A stretch of 64,000 nt of DNA from Cucumis sativus (Eukaryota; Streptophyta; Magnoliopsida; Cucurbitales; Cucurbitaceae), in assembly GCF_000004075.3 (NCBI RefSeq), contig NC_026661.2, positions 2,542,001-2,606,000 of the forward strand. The letters are read 5' to 3'. The notes under the pieces were generated by a model. The model did not search any database and was not told the DNA's origin. It was given only the letters and a program-made list of their open reading frames with translations. Numbering within the stretch: the first letter of the stretch is position 1; each line of letters starts with the position of its first letter. Positions 38,290 to 49,427 of the stretch are shown one piece after another. A program made the position numbers and the translations under genes.

Positions 38290-38440
38290 AAAAAATAGTA
38301 AAAATTTATATTCTATCTATGATAGATTAGGTAATAGTTGATAACTAAATTTTTATGGATGTTTATCAATACACTAATGGATACTAATAAGAGTTTATTA
38401 GTGACTATTTCTACCACTAATAGAATTTAAAATATTATTA
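38290..38440. repeat. Dispersed TCTATC/GATAGA repeat, diverged copy
   Basis: Shows TTCTATCTATGATAGATTAG and later CTACCACTAATAGAATTT around an AT-rich core, again resembling the copy at 14930-15110 but more diverged. Confidence 0.35.
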
Positions 38441-41020
38441 TATTGTATAAAAAAAAAGTCAAAGGAAATAGTATTATTAGGAGGAACACAATTTTCCAAT
38501 CGAACCAAAAAGTCAAGAAAAAGAAAAAGAAAAAGAAAAAGAGTTAGGCAAATGCATGGGAAAATAAAATAAGAATCCTTAAAAAAGAAGCATTAATTAA
38601 GATCAATTTGGAAGCATTTTATTGCTTAGGTCCAACTAACATAACTAAATTGAGAAACCATCAAAACACAAATCCTAATTAAGGTTGATTGTTAAATTCT
38701 TCTAACTCTCAAATTCAGGGTTTGTTAGCTTTTGAAATTACTCAAAAGTTTTGGTTGCAGCAGCTAACCACCACCACCACCAACACCAACCTCCGCCATT
38801 GCCACCATGGCCGCCGCCACTAAGAATTTTGTATTTTTCTCAAATTAATCTATTTGTCCATATATTTTTCCTTCATTAAAATTAGTTAGATCAACCTCTG
38901 ATCTTACTTCCAAAGAAAAGGGTTTGGTTTGTCAAAGTTGTTATCATGATTATGTACTAAATTGTGTGTATTATTGCTCTTAATTGAATGCCCACCTTTA
39001 ATTTTTATATTTTTTCATGGGTTGGTTGCTTTGCTTTACTTAGGGTTTACCAATCCTATAATTAAGTTTGGTCAATTCATTACATGACAAAAAGTAATAA
39101 AATAAATAACCTATTATTTTACCTCATCATTCTAGTCAAATTTTATTTACAGTAATTTTATTATTGGTTGAATTATAAATAGCAATTAGTTTTATAACCT
39201 TCTTTAAGTTTTGTTTTCTATTAAGTTTAGAGAAATTATATGACGTGGGAGTCATAAAATAGTGATACATATTGTTGAAGTGACATATTTCAATAATTTG
39301 TAACCCTAAATTTCAAAATATGTTTCAATTACTACCCATATGGATTTCTTTTATTTTTCTACACATAGAATCTTTTAATGGAGCTAGAAGAGTAACGAGT
39401 AAAAGATGGTTTGAAACAAGTTTAAAGATTGATGGTCAAGATGATAAGTGATTAATTCTAATTAATTCTAAGTTCAAAAAAATGTTTTGTATAATTAATC
39501 ATTATTGTTTAGGGGTAAAAAATACCTCACAAGTTAATTAAGGAGCTAAAGTGTTTTTTCTTTAATTTCAATTAGGTTAAAAAATAACTTCATATTTTAC
39601 AATTTCTATGGATTCAACATTCAAACTTTCTTGATCAATATCCTATGATTTAACAACTATGATTGAGCTTGCCTCTTTTAATTAATTTCATTATTTGTAC
39701 AAACAATTGTTTTAAGACCAATAAAAAATAACAATAATCAACTTTAAAAAATTATTACAACTCTTGAAAGAGATTAACTATAGCTATAACTTCTTGTTCA
39801 ATGTGTTCTAACTTGATTTGAAATGTAATTAATTTATTAATTGTCTGAATCAATGAATAGTGGGTGGACTAGTAGTAGAAATAACTTTCCAAAATGGTTG
39901 CCCAAAAATCCAAAAAGAAAAAAAAAAAGATGCCAAACATATCCAAATTGGTTGTTGACCTTAGTATATTACTTAGGATTCCCACTTGACAAACATACAA
40001 TGTCAAAGTCTCTCTATTTTAGGGAACAACACATTTTTTTAAACATATTGACACCTTCCCTACCTAAATTCAACTCTTTCACCTTAATAATATTCTTTTA
40101 AGTATCAATGTTTCAACCCCATTTGGTGGTTCAACCCACTCCATGCATTCCCATACTATTCCTACCTTCTCTCTTTAAAATTTTCTCCATTTTTACTTTT
40201 TGGAAACCAATCCCATTTCTTAAAATAAAGAATTTAACTTCTAATAATTTAAAACTTCCACCAATCAAAATATTAAAAGTTGATAATACAATTTTATAAT
40301 CATAATATAATTAGAATAATGTTATTGACATATTAATGTTTGTTTAAAAAATCAAAATAAAACAATAAAACACTTAGCGGTAGAAAAGATTAAAAAAGTA
40401 AAGTACGTATTGTAAAATCAAATATAACAAATATCAAGATACGACTCGCAAAATTATTAAAGTTTATCTTTTAGAACGTGGGAATTTGTAATTTTGATAT
40501 AATATACAAAGAGTTATATACTTTATTAGCACTAGTCTTTACTCATTTAATTTGATGTAGTTTGATTTAGTCTACTGCAAACCGACCCCAACTTAATTTA
40601 AACCTATGTCAAACTAAAAACACTCCTTCTCCTCATTTAATTTATATATAGTCTATATGTTAATTTAATTATTTATATGGTTTTGCTCGTTTTAGTGTAT
40701 GTGCTTTTACATGGGTCTATTAATTCATTTTTTTGTACGACTGGTGTGCACTCAATATTTACTTGTTATACCCTAAAAATATGAGAAGAAACTTTATATT
40801 TAAAAAATATAAAGATGAAAGTGAAAGAAATAAAAGTATAAGGAAAAGTAATGAAGTAGAATTTAAAGTTGAGTGGAAACCCTAAAAAAAGAATTTAGTG
40901 TTTAGACCCCAAATCACATCCTTTCCCATCTCGGATATCTCTTCATTCTTTTTTCATACAACATTCCCAACACACGTACGAAGTAAAACAGTTTAAGCAA
41001 CCAATAAGAACTCAAGTTCA

Positions 41021-41026
41021 CACGTG
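41021..41026. promoter_or_regulatory. G-box / ABRE core upstream of the MAPKKK gene
   Basis: CACGTG in the context TTCACACGTGCC, 172 bp upstream of the start codon, with other ACGT cores at 40974 and 41056. ABRE-type elements fit the known abscisic-acid induction of MAPKKK17/18 in Arabidopsis; activity here is inferred. Confidence 0.5.
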
Positions 41027-41141
41027 CCAACCCTTCACCCGTTCTAGAAATTAGACACGTATCTTTTTCAAACCAAATTGTCAACTCTCAATAGATTCAT
41101 AGACTCAACTGTCCACTACCAACTCCCCTCCTCAATTCCCA

Positions 41142-41151
41142 CTATTTATAC
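41142..41151 (+). promoter_or_regulatory. TATA box of the MAPKKK gene
   Basis: CTATTTATAC, about 47-56 bp upstream of the ATG at 41198; the leader would be about 20-25 nt. Confidence 0.55.
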
Positions 41152-41197
41152 TCTTTCCCCCATTTTCCCCTTTCACCAAAACAACAAAACCTCCTCC

Positions 41198-42316
41198 ATG
41201 GCCTGGACCCGACGATCCCCCGTCGGCAACGGCTCCTCCGCCACCGTCTACCTCGCCTCCACTGCCTCCTCCGGCCAACTATTTGCTGTCAAGTCCGCTG
41301 AGCTTCTCAAATCAGACTTCTTGAAAATAGAGCGAAGGGTTCTTTCTTCCCTATCCAACCCTTCAATTGTGGGCTACAAGGGATTCGATGTAACTAGAGA
41401 AAATGGGAAGCTAATGTACAATCTCTTCATGGAGTACGCTGCCGGTGGTACTCTCGCTGATGAGATATTCCGGCGTGGTGGCCGGATTAAGGAGGCAACG
41501 GCGGCGTTTTACACTCGTGAAATTGTTAGAGGATTGGAGTACTTGCACAAACAGGGGTTGGTGCATTGTGATATCAAAGCTAAGAACATTTTAATCGCTG
41601 GAGATGGTTTGAAGATTGCTGATTTCGGATGCTCCAGATGGGTTTGTGAGTCCGAGGCAGTAATAGGCGGAACGCCGATGTTCATGGCACCGGAGGTGGC
41701 GCGTGGGGAAAAACAGGGGATTTCCTCTGACATATGGGCACTTGGGTGTACATTAATCGAAATGGTCACCGGCGCTCCACCATGGAAAATTACCGACGAC
41801 CCAGTTTCGGTGTTGTACCGGATCGGATATTCTGGCGAGTCTCCGGAGATTCCGAGCTTTCTGTCGGAGAAAGGAAAGGATTTTTTAAGGAAATGCTTGA
41901 GAAGGGAAGCAACAGAAAGATGGAGTGCGAGTCAACTTCTTGAGCATCCATTTTTGGGGGAATTGAGTTCTGGGTTGGAGGAAATCAAGGAATTACATTT
42001 ATATTCTGAATCTCCGACGAGTATTTTAGATCAAAGCCTCTGGAATTCCTTAGAAGAAGAATCAGAAACTTTGTTGAGAACAGAGCAATGGGACGATGAC
42101 AGAATCGAACGGCTGGCTACGTTTTCAGGAGAAATTAAGTGGGAATTGGGAGACGAGAATTGGATCACAATCAGAAGCTATGTAGATGGTGAAGACGAAG
42201 ACGAATTAAATTTTAGTAGAAATGATTTAGACTTAGTGGAAGAGGGAAGAATAGTTAGTGAGGAAATCCAGTATTTGGAATTGTTAGATAAAACAGTTAG
42301 CTTTAGAGTAAGGTAG
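41198..42316 (+). CDS. MAPKKK17: MAPKKK, MEKK subfamily (MAPKKK17/18-like), 372 aa, intronless
   Basis: I start at ATG 41198 (MAWTRRSPVGNGSSATVY); the open frame continues upstream without another ATG. Kinase motifs are complete: glycine loop G10-N-G12 with V17, ATP lysine K32 in AVKS, catalytic HCDIKAKN with D125, K127 and N130, DFG at 142-144 and APE. HCD in place of HRD makes it a non-RD kinase, as in this plant MEKK subgroup. The kinase domain fills residues 1 to ~260; the C-terminal ~110 residues are acidic and not a known domain. Such kinases feed MKK3-MPK modules in abscisic-acid and wound signalling. Its position near the dienelactone hydrolase gene matches Arabidopsis At2g32510 (MAPKKK17) beside At2g32520. 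Confidence 0.9.
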   Translation: MAWTRRSPVGNGSSATVYLASTASSGQLFAVKSAELLKSDFLKIERRVLSSLSNPSIVGYKGFDVTRENGKLMYNLFMEYAAGGTLADEIFRRGGRIKEATAAFYTREIVRGLEYLHKQGLVHCDIKAKNILIAGDGLKIADFGCSRWVCESEAVIGGTPMFMAPEVARGEKQGISSDIWALGCTLIEMVTGAPPWKITDDPVSVLYRIGYSGESPEIPSFLSEKGKDFLRKCLRREATERWSASQLLEHPFLGELSSGLEEIKELHLYSESPTSILDQSLWNSLEEESETLLRTEQWDDDRIERLATFSGEIKWELGDENWITIRSYVDGEDEDELNFSRNDLDLVEEGRIVSEEIQYLELLDKTVSFRVR

Positions 42317-45300
42317 TGAAATTAGTACCAACAATATACATATCTAACTTGTTAGTTCATCTAATCTTAAAAGTTTTGATATTTTTCAACTAAATCTCAA
42401 TGTTTCATTAGTTAAGTTTGGTATAATTAAAGCCCTACCCAAATGAAGATATGACATAATAATTGAAGCTAAATATTAAATAACATAAAAAGAAAGGAAC
42501 TTGGGTGTTAGGGGCTTCTCATAACTCGTAATAAAGGGAAATCAATTTGGTTTGGGTTGGTATTTATTAGAAGGTGGAGTGATGGGAAAGCAACCAAGGT
42601 TGAAATTAGAGAAAGAAAAGAAAAGAAACACCAATAGGGAAATCTTGGTGTGGTGATTTGCAAAGAAGAAGAAGAAGAAGTGGGGTTGAAGTTTTTGGTT
42701 GAGAGGGTGATAAAAGAGGATGAAAGATGGAGAAGATGAGGGAGTTGAAGAAGACGAAGGCAAAAGACAGAAAGAAAGAGAAATCTGATTGAAAAAAGAG
42801 ATACCCCAGTTTGTGTTTGTGTAATATTGGGAAGGCTTTGTCAGTGCTTTTCAACAAAAAAAGAAAGAAGATGAAGATGGTGTGTAGGTCTTTAAGGGTT
42901 CTCTATGATTGGGCCTATCAACTTGTTGTGGGCTTTTACAATGTAGTTTTTTTTAGGGGTGGTGATCTGACCTAAATAAGGATTCAAATATTGATGTGTC
43001 CTATTTCAATTTTAGATATATCAATCAAATATGGATTTTGATGGTTATTTTTAGGCCAAAGATGAATAGGTTTAATGTCAAAACAATTACAAGAGAATGT
43101 CATTACAAATAAGCAGAGTAAACAATATACAATTAGGAACCTAGAGGATTGAAATTCCTCGACATTCTCAAGTTTTTACATGCAATGCAATGCAACACAA
43201 TGTGTATGAATATTTTAGATTAGGATGAACTTGATAGAAAGTAACAACTTCCAACTCATTCCCTGGCCTAAAGAGACCTCAAAGAATACCCACAATTAAC
43301 AAATTTATTACTTCCAAGCTATCAAATTGATATAAAATATTCAAAATTTAGAGTGAAGAAATACTCTCAAGACTAAAGTATATTGTGATTGATTCAAGAA
43401 TCTTCACCTCATTCCAATGAAAGACAAACTTAAAAACTAGGTAGATAGACACACGACCTAATAGTTTTGAAGCACACAACCCCAAACCCCAAGAATTAAA
43501 AATCAAACTTAAGCATCACCTATGTGCACAATTTTCAAAAAGAAGTTGTAGAAGGATGTGGTTCGATCATCCTGATAATGACAAGAAGGGTCACCCGCTT
43601 GCCTTTACTAGGCAACCCCACACCAACACGATGAAACTAAGAATATCATTGACAATTGAATTATTATGAATTCAAACATTAGCTTGCTACCTCTAAAAGA
43701 CTAGTTTATTTCTAGCTTCTCAAATGCAACAAGTTGATCATAACTTTATTCAAATTCATTGAGTTACACGATAAAAAAATCAATGTCAACAATCTTGGTT
43801 ACTCCATATTGAGAACTATCATTTCAAAGTATATCAACTTTAGTTGAATTTAATCGTAGGTTAGATTAGATTAGAATGGACTATTTTTTTCTTTTTTTTG
43901 CAAGTTTAGATTTGTTAGAAAAATGCCATAAATAGCTATTCAACAACAAATCCTAGCCCTAAGGAAATTTAGTCTTCCACATATATTGATGGACATTTCT
44001 ATTAATAAAAAGCAAAAATATATAGATATATATATTTCAATTAGTAATTAAGTTGTTTTTAATTCCATTAATGATTTATGAGTATTCATAAAACGGTTTG
44101 GAAAATATTAATTAATTTTTAATATCAATGCCAAATCATCTCACTTATGGATATTATTGACTTATATTTTAATTATGGAGTCCAACTCAAGTGATTCTAG
44201 ACAATTCAAACCAAAATCTACAATGGAATAATCAAATATGCATTCTTTTTTTTTTAAAAAAAAAATTCATTACATTTTTTCTATACAACAAATATAAGCA
44301 TGATGATTTAAACTTTCGACTTTTATAAACTCATGTCAACATAAATTTCATTAATTTCACACCTTCGACTGAAATTTAAAAAGTTATAACAAATTAAGAA
44401 TGCTTGTAACATACTATTTGGGTTCATTGCCTCTCCACTTAAATATATTTTCATAATTTAAAGTACAAACACACATGCATATTTAGACACAACATATTAA
44501 TAGCAAATAAACAATAGTAACAAATTTGGCTAAAAAAGTGGCATATGAAACAAAATACTTCAAACCCACAATTTAAACATCGTCCCAACTATTGCACTAC
44601 CTCTCTACCAAACAAAAAATTTATCAAGCTATTTAAACTAAACTTCTAACTAATCTAATTTGAGATTATTCTAAATAAATAATATGACAAATTAAAAGTT
44701 ACTCATAAAGAAAAAACACCCAATAACAATTTGAATGAAAAGTGAGATAAGGGAAAAAGAAGATGACAATTGAAGAAAACCTAATTGTGGTTGATCTTAG
44801 ATTTGTATAACCTAATTTAGTGTCCTAATGGAGTGGAATTGACATCATCCATGTAGCAAGAAAAGAGAATAAATAAAATGAGTGAAATAGATTGAAAGCA
44901 TTCATTGTATATATAAAAAAAAATTATCCTTTTAAAAAGGTGTCTGGTTATTAAAGAATCTAAAATGAAAAGTTGATTATTAAAGAATCTAAAATGAAAA
45001 GCTATTCTTTACACGTTTTTTAAAAACTAAAAGAATTTAAAAGGTGAACTTATCTAGATCATAAAAAATCTAAAATACCAAATACATAAAAGTTTCTTTA
45101 AATGATTTTTTAAATTACACTAGTATAACTTAATCTAACTATTGGTTATCCCATTGTATGACAACGTGCACTTTTATTTACATTAACAATGATGTTATGA
45201 AGTTTTGCAAAGAATACTTACAAATGTATCAATTATTTCATCACGTCCAAATTCATTCCAAAGTTTAAATTATAAAACTTAGTTCATAAATCTTGAAATT

Positions 45301-45777
45301 TAGAATTTTATTGGACATAAAATTCAACTTTTATATTTAACAAATTAATGAATATTTAAAAAATTTAAATTATTTGTAAACGTGTTAAACACAAACTTAC
45401 ACTAATTTCAAAGTTTAGACTAGAATCTCATAGTTTAGAGTTTAAACTTATCGTTTTATTAAAAGTAAAATTATAAGATAATAATATCAATTATCATCGA
45501 TTAAAGCATGTCTTGAAAATTTATTATATATAGTAAAGAAATAAAACTATTTGCAAAATATAGTTGTGATAAATGTTTAGTATATTTTGTGCTATTTTTT
45601 AAAATTACTCAATTTTTTTCATTTGAGTAGCAAGTAAAAAGAAAAGAAAAACATGGTCGACCAATTAAAGTTAAGTATTACTTTGTATTTTATCAATATA
45701 CACTAAATGAAGTGATTATACAACATCAATTGTATGATACATTTATTTTCGATCAAGAGATTAGAAGTTTGAATTCT
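42317..45777. other. AT-rich spacer between kinase and anion channel genes
   Basis: No supported gene. A purine-rich block with GAA repeats lies at 42600-42870 (low-complexity open frames on the minus strand are its shadow). A 29-bp tandem duplication of an ATTAAAGAATCTAAAATG unit is at 44950-45001. Confidence 0.5.
44950..45001. repeat. 29-bp tandem duplication
   Basis: The word ATTAAAGAATCTAAAATG occurs at 44950 and again at 44979, with the same flank GAAAAG. Confidence 0.85.
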
Positions 45778-46845
45778 TCATGGCTCGGTACTACTACTGT
45801 CGGAAGTGATCTCGGTGGGTATCTCGGGAATGAACAAATGGCTCCTCAAAACCGTAACAATCATCAAAAACAGAGAGACCAAGACAGAGAGAAGAGCCAA
45901 AAGCAGAGCAAAAACATGAGCAGCTTCAGCTCCAACTTCTTTAGCATATTCATTACAAGCCAAAGCAAGAACCGATAGAGGAAAAGAATAAGCCCACCAT
46001 GCGACACTGAACTTCCTCATAGATTTTCTAAAAAGCCCTGGCCTTGAAACAAGTGACACAAATAGAAAAATGGAGAGAAAAAACAACATTTTTGAAAATG
46101 TATCAAATCCTCCATTAATGGAGCTCCAAGCTAAGCTTGCCATACTTGGAGCTGCAAAGAACAAGAAGAACACTGGCCTCAAAATGGCTGGAAGAGTATT
46201 ACTTCCTGATAATCTTTGATAAAGTGTCACAAAAAGCACCAAATAATGCGCCATCCCAAGAGAAAATAAACAGAGTGCACTTTCTCTCCACCCGATCACC
46301 GCCGCCGCTCGAGCTCCAGCCAAGTTTCCGATCACAGAAAGTTGGCTACTGGGATTAGCTACAGTTGATAAAAATCTCTTCCCTTTTGTGAACCATTGGC
46401 CATAGATTTTGACATCCAATACAACAATTGGAATGATGAATACCCACATGAGAATTTGATTGGGAAGTAGAGATTTAAATGGTGAAGATTGAAGTAAAAG
46501 AAGCCAAGAAAGCCATGGTGCAAACAGATAATTTACACCCACTCTATGTAAAAACTCTGATTTAACCAATTTGAAATGGAAGAAACATCTTAAAATGTAT
46601 ATCAAAGAAAGGGAAGCTAAAATGAAGAGAGTTAATGACCATAACAACAAGAAAGCTGTATTGGGTAACAAACGAAGGATTCTCCTTAAAGAATTTTCAT
46701 TTTGAATTGGTTGTTTGAGGATTTTCCATAACAAAGCTTGCCCACAAAGGGACATGCTGATTCTGAAATAACCAGCATGAACTTTGGCTAAGAGTTGAAG
46801 GAAAAAGGATGGTTTCTTAACTTCATCTTGATGATCCATTTTCAT
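45778..46845 (-). CDS. SLAH1: S-type anion channel of the SLAC1 homologue family (SLAH1/4 type), 355 aa
   Basis: One exon, ATG at 46845 (MKMDHQDEVKKPSF), stop at 45778. The protein is almost wholly hydrophobic, with about ten membrane segments, as in the TehA/SLAC1 fold. Family stretches include RISMSLCGQALLWK near the start, RVGVNYLFAPWLSWLLLLQS, VVLDVKIYGQWFTKGKRFLS, NPSSQLSVIGNLAGARAAA and WRESALCLFSLGMAHYLVLF, FAAPSMASLAW and FSVAWWAYSFPLSVLAL. SLAC1 itself has long cytosolic tails; this protein has short ones, which places it with SLAH1/SLAH4. In Arabidopsis SLAH1 works with SLAH3 in root xylem chloride loading. A TATA box sits 48 bp upstream. The exact counterpart is not certain. Confidence 0.92.
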   Translation of the reverse strand: MKMDHQDEVKKPSFFLQLLAKVHAGYFRISMSLCGQALLWKILKQPIQNENSLRRILRLLPNTAFLLLWSLTLFILASLSLIYILRCFFHFKLVKSEFLHRVGVNYLFAPWLSWLLLLQSSPFKSLLPNQILMWVFIIPIVVLDVKIYGQWFTKGKRFLSTVANPSSQLSVIGNLAGARAAAVIGWRESALCLFSLGMAHYLVLFVTLYQRLSGSNTLPAILRPVFFLFFAAPSMASLAWSSINGGFDTFSKMLFFLSIFLFVSLVSRPGLFRKSMRKFSVAWWAYSFPLSVLALACNEYAKEVGAEAAHVFALLLALLSVLVSLFLMIVTVLRSHLFIPEIPTEITSDSSSTEP

Positions 46846-46892
46846 AGATCATCAAATATTTTGATGAATATTTGAAGGCTTGTGAAATGGGG

Positions 46893-46899
46893 TTTTATA
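46893..46899 (-). promoter_or_regulatory. TATA box of the SLAH gene
   Basis: TATAAAA on the minus strand, 48 bp upstream of the start codon. Confidence 0.55.
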
Positions 46900-49261
46900 G
46901 AAATTTGAGGGAAAAAGTAGGAATGTTGGGGAGTGACATAAAAGGTGTTGCATGCGGTGTACTTTTAGTTCAAGGAGTAGCCATTTTGGACTTTTTGAGC
47001 AAAACTTGACTCGTTTTGAATCCTTTACAGCTAGACTCAACAACCAATATAATGAAGGATGGTTCATAGCTTACGGGAAGCTTTGTTTTTTTTTTGTTTT
47101 TTTTGTTTTTTTTTTTGCCTTTTCTTTTTTGAGTGTTGAGATATATTGAGATTCATTCTCTCCAACATTGTGCAATTTAAAAATGTTGCGTTAGCTTAAG
47201 TGTTAGTGGCTAAATTAGTTCATATGATCACAATGGTTCTTTGTGTTTAAATAATGGTATGACGCTCTCACTTTTAATTTTGCTTTTACTACAAGATTGG
47301 GTATCATATGTAATTATTCACCATTTCCTTATTCAATTGGTTGCCTTACAATTATAATATGTTAGTTGATTCTTCTTGATATCATAAACGCATGGAGTTG
47401 TGATTTTGGTAGTATACATTTTGACATATCATTTACGTTAAGTCATTTATTTGAGATTTCTTACAAGTTGTTCAAACGTAAGAGTACTCCGTCAAATGAG
47501 CTACTCAAATATTGGCAAAAGAATGTTAGTTTACAACGTATTAAAACTTATTAGGGTATTTATAAATACTTATAATTTATAGAATCTAAAATTTTGTTAT
47601 ATTTTCTTTTTACATATTTCCAATAATTTTTATTTACAATAATTTTCTTTTATCTTTATTCTATAGATATTTATAAAAGATATTAAAATATCAATTAATT
47701 CCTAACGTCAATATGGAATCTTAACATTGGTATGTATAGAAAATTGTTAATGATATATGCATCTTTTTACCATTCTTTTCTTTCACAGTTATTTCTAGCT
47801 AGATTCACTTTTTTTCACATCTCGAATAAAAAACAAAGAAGACATTCACATATAAGGGTTTATAAAATTCTTTTGCAATTATAAATACTTATTTAAACAT
47901 GATCTAGAAAGTTAAAACATTTCTCCTCTTCCAAAGCAAAACAATAAAGTTAGTACATAACAAAAAGAGTGGAAAAAGGAGAAATCTCTGGGAATAAATT
48001 GCCAAAATATTTACCTTTTGCTTTTCTCCCATATTAAAAGTTGAACAAGTGGTTGTTCTAACCAGAAAAAAAAAAAGTCTTACACAAGCTAAGTGGTTGA
48101 CGTATATATATAAATATTTTTGTGGGATTATAACAAGTGTTTAGAGTAGTCTAACTCTTTTTCTACCATGAGTGCCCAACCACCGTTAGCAGGACGTGTT
48201 AAAAAAATTCGATGATTCGAACAAAATCCAAACTCTTATGGATTGGATTAGTTTATGGGTTCATTAAAATAGCTCAAATACCCTAATCTTATTATTAACT
48301 CAATTATACCTATAATATTTATTTTAGTTTTATAATTTCATTAATGTTTTTTAAAAATTTATTCTCAAATAAAATTTCCATTATATAAATTGAAATTGAG
48401 TTGTCAACCTTCATCCTAATCCTTCCATGTATAAAAAGTTTTTAAAACCAAGTTTTTATGCCTTATCTTTTTTCTTTTCTCAAACTAAAATTTAAATAAA
48501 TGACTCGAATAACAAAGATCAACTCAATCCAAAATTGATAAAATTTACAGTTGGAACAATGGGTTTGAGTCTCATAAGTAGTAATAATTAGTGGTTGAAC
48601 CCAAGCCACAAACACACCACTAATGGTAAGATTGGGAAGATTTGGGTAATTTCCATGCTAATTGTGAAAAGAGGTAATTTTTTAATTAATTATATAGAAT
48701 CTAAAATTTGCATTTACAATTATCTCTCATTCAAATTAATATGATTTTACAAAGGTTATTCAAACTTAAGGCCTCTCGCTCTAAATACTATATTAAAACA
48801 GGAATTGATCTAAACATTTAAATGAATGGATTTATAACAAACTAAACATTATATCAACAAGTTAAGTCTAACACAGCTACATTATCTTTTGGTGTTACAT
48901 GTGAAGCATAACTTCTCCACCCCACAAGTTCTATAGTAATTCTCTTTTTAGATAATCTTGTATTAAATTCATTTTTTGCTTGATCCACTTGACAATTTTA
49001 CACTCTCTTTTTCAACAAAATAGAAAGAACAAGAAAAATGTAATACACACATTGTCTGAATATCATAGTGAAATTCCTACGCACTATTCCATTTCCATAG
49101 CACACAACACACATATACCTTTTGACTTTTTGCGAAATATTGGTTCTAGTCAATTTTTGGTTTCATTAAATTGGAAATTTTGTTCGTTTCATTCTTCCTC
49201 GTGCTGTTTGAATGGAAATAAAAGAAACTTAGATCTTGGTTGACAACGAAGTTTAAAAAGA

Positions 49262-49320
49262 AGAGAGAGAGAGAGAGAGAGAGAGAGAAGAAAAGAAAAG
49301 AAAAGAAAAGAAAAGAAAAG
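49262..49320. repeat. (AG)n then (AAAAG)n compound microsatellite
   Basis: About 14 AG units (49262-49289) run directly into six AAAAG units (49290-49320), then into a GC-rich octamer GCGGCCGC at 49326-49333. Confidence 0.9.
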
Positions 49321-49420
49321 TGGCCGCGGCCGCCATAGCCAAAAAAGAAAAAAGGGTTTAGAAAATTTGAAAAGGAAATGTCTGTTTTCATTTCGGTAGA
49401 AGATGATCCATTTGGCTCCC

Positions 49421-49427
49421 TTTATAC
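49421..49427 (-). promoter_or_regulatory. Possible TATA box of an unknown minus-strand transcript
   Basis: GTATAAA on the minus strand is followed about 100 bp downstream by a TTTTC/CT microsatellite, the arrangement of many plant promoters with pyrimidine-rich leaders. No coding exon is visible downstream within 2 kb; the SLAH gene start is 2.5 kb away. Low confidence. Confidence 0.25.

Larger units (their letters stand above)
32551..41020. other. Long AT-rich spacer between WRKY and kinase genes
   Basis: No supported gene in about 8.5 kb. I note a repetitive TTGATCTTGG-containing stretch at 33540-33770, a less AT-rich remnant with LINE- or retroelement-like look at 34680-35120, GATAGA repeat pieces at 36815-36890 and 38290-38440, an ATTA tandem at 36635-36656, T/C-rich DNA at 37480-37830 with the word TTACATTCATTCAATGT twice about 100 bp apart, and a CCA-rich island at 38750-38825. 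Confidence 0.5.

Noticed and set aside
39841-40299. Two consecutive short plus-strand frames
   Set aside because: The first begins at a non-ATG codon, composition matches the spacer, and no motif or splice partner is visible.
42542-42857. Minus-strand Phe/Ser/Leu-rich frames
   Set aside because: Low-complexity reading of a purine-rich stretch, with no motif or splice context.
45712-45978. Plus-strand open frame of 88 aa
   Set aside because: Mostly antisense to the 3' end of the SLAH gene, with no family similarity.
49326-49333. NotI-type octamer as possible vector or cloning residue
   Set aside because: No adjoining vector sequence; a natural GC-rich palindrome beside a microsatellite is simpler.
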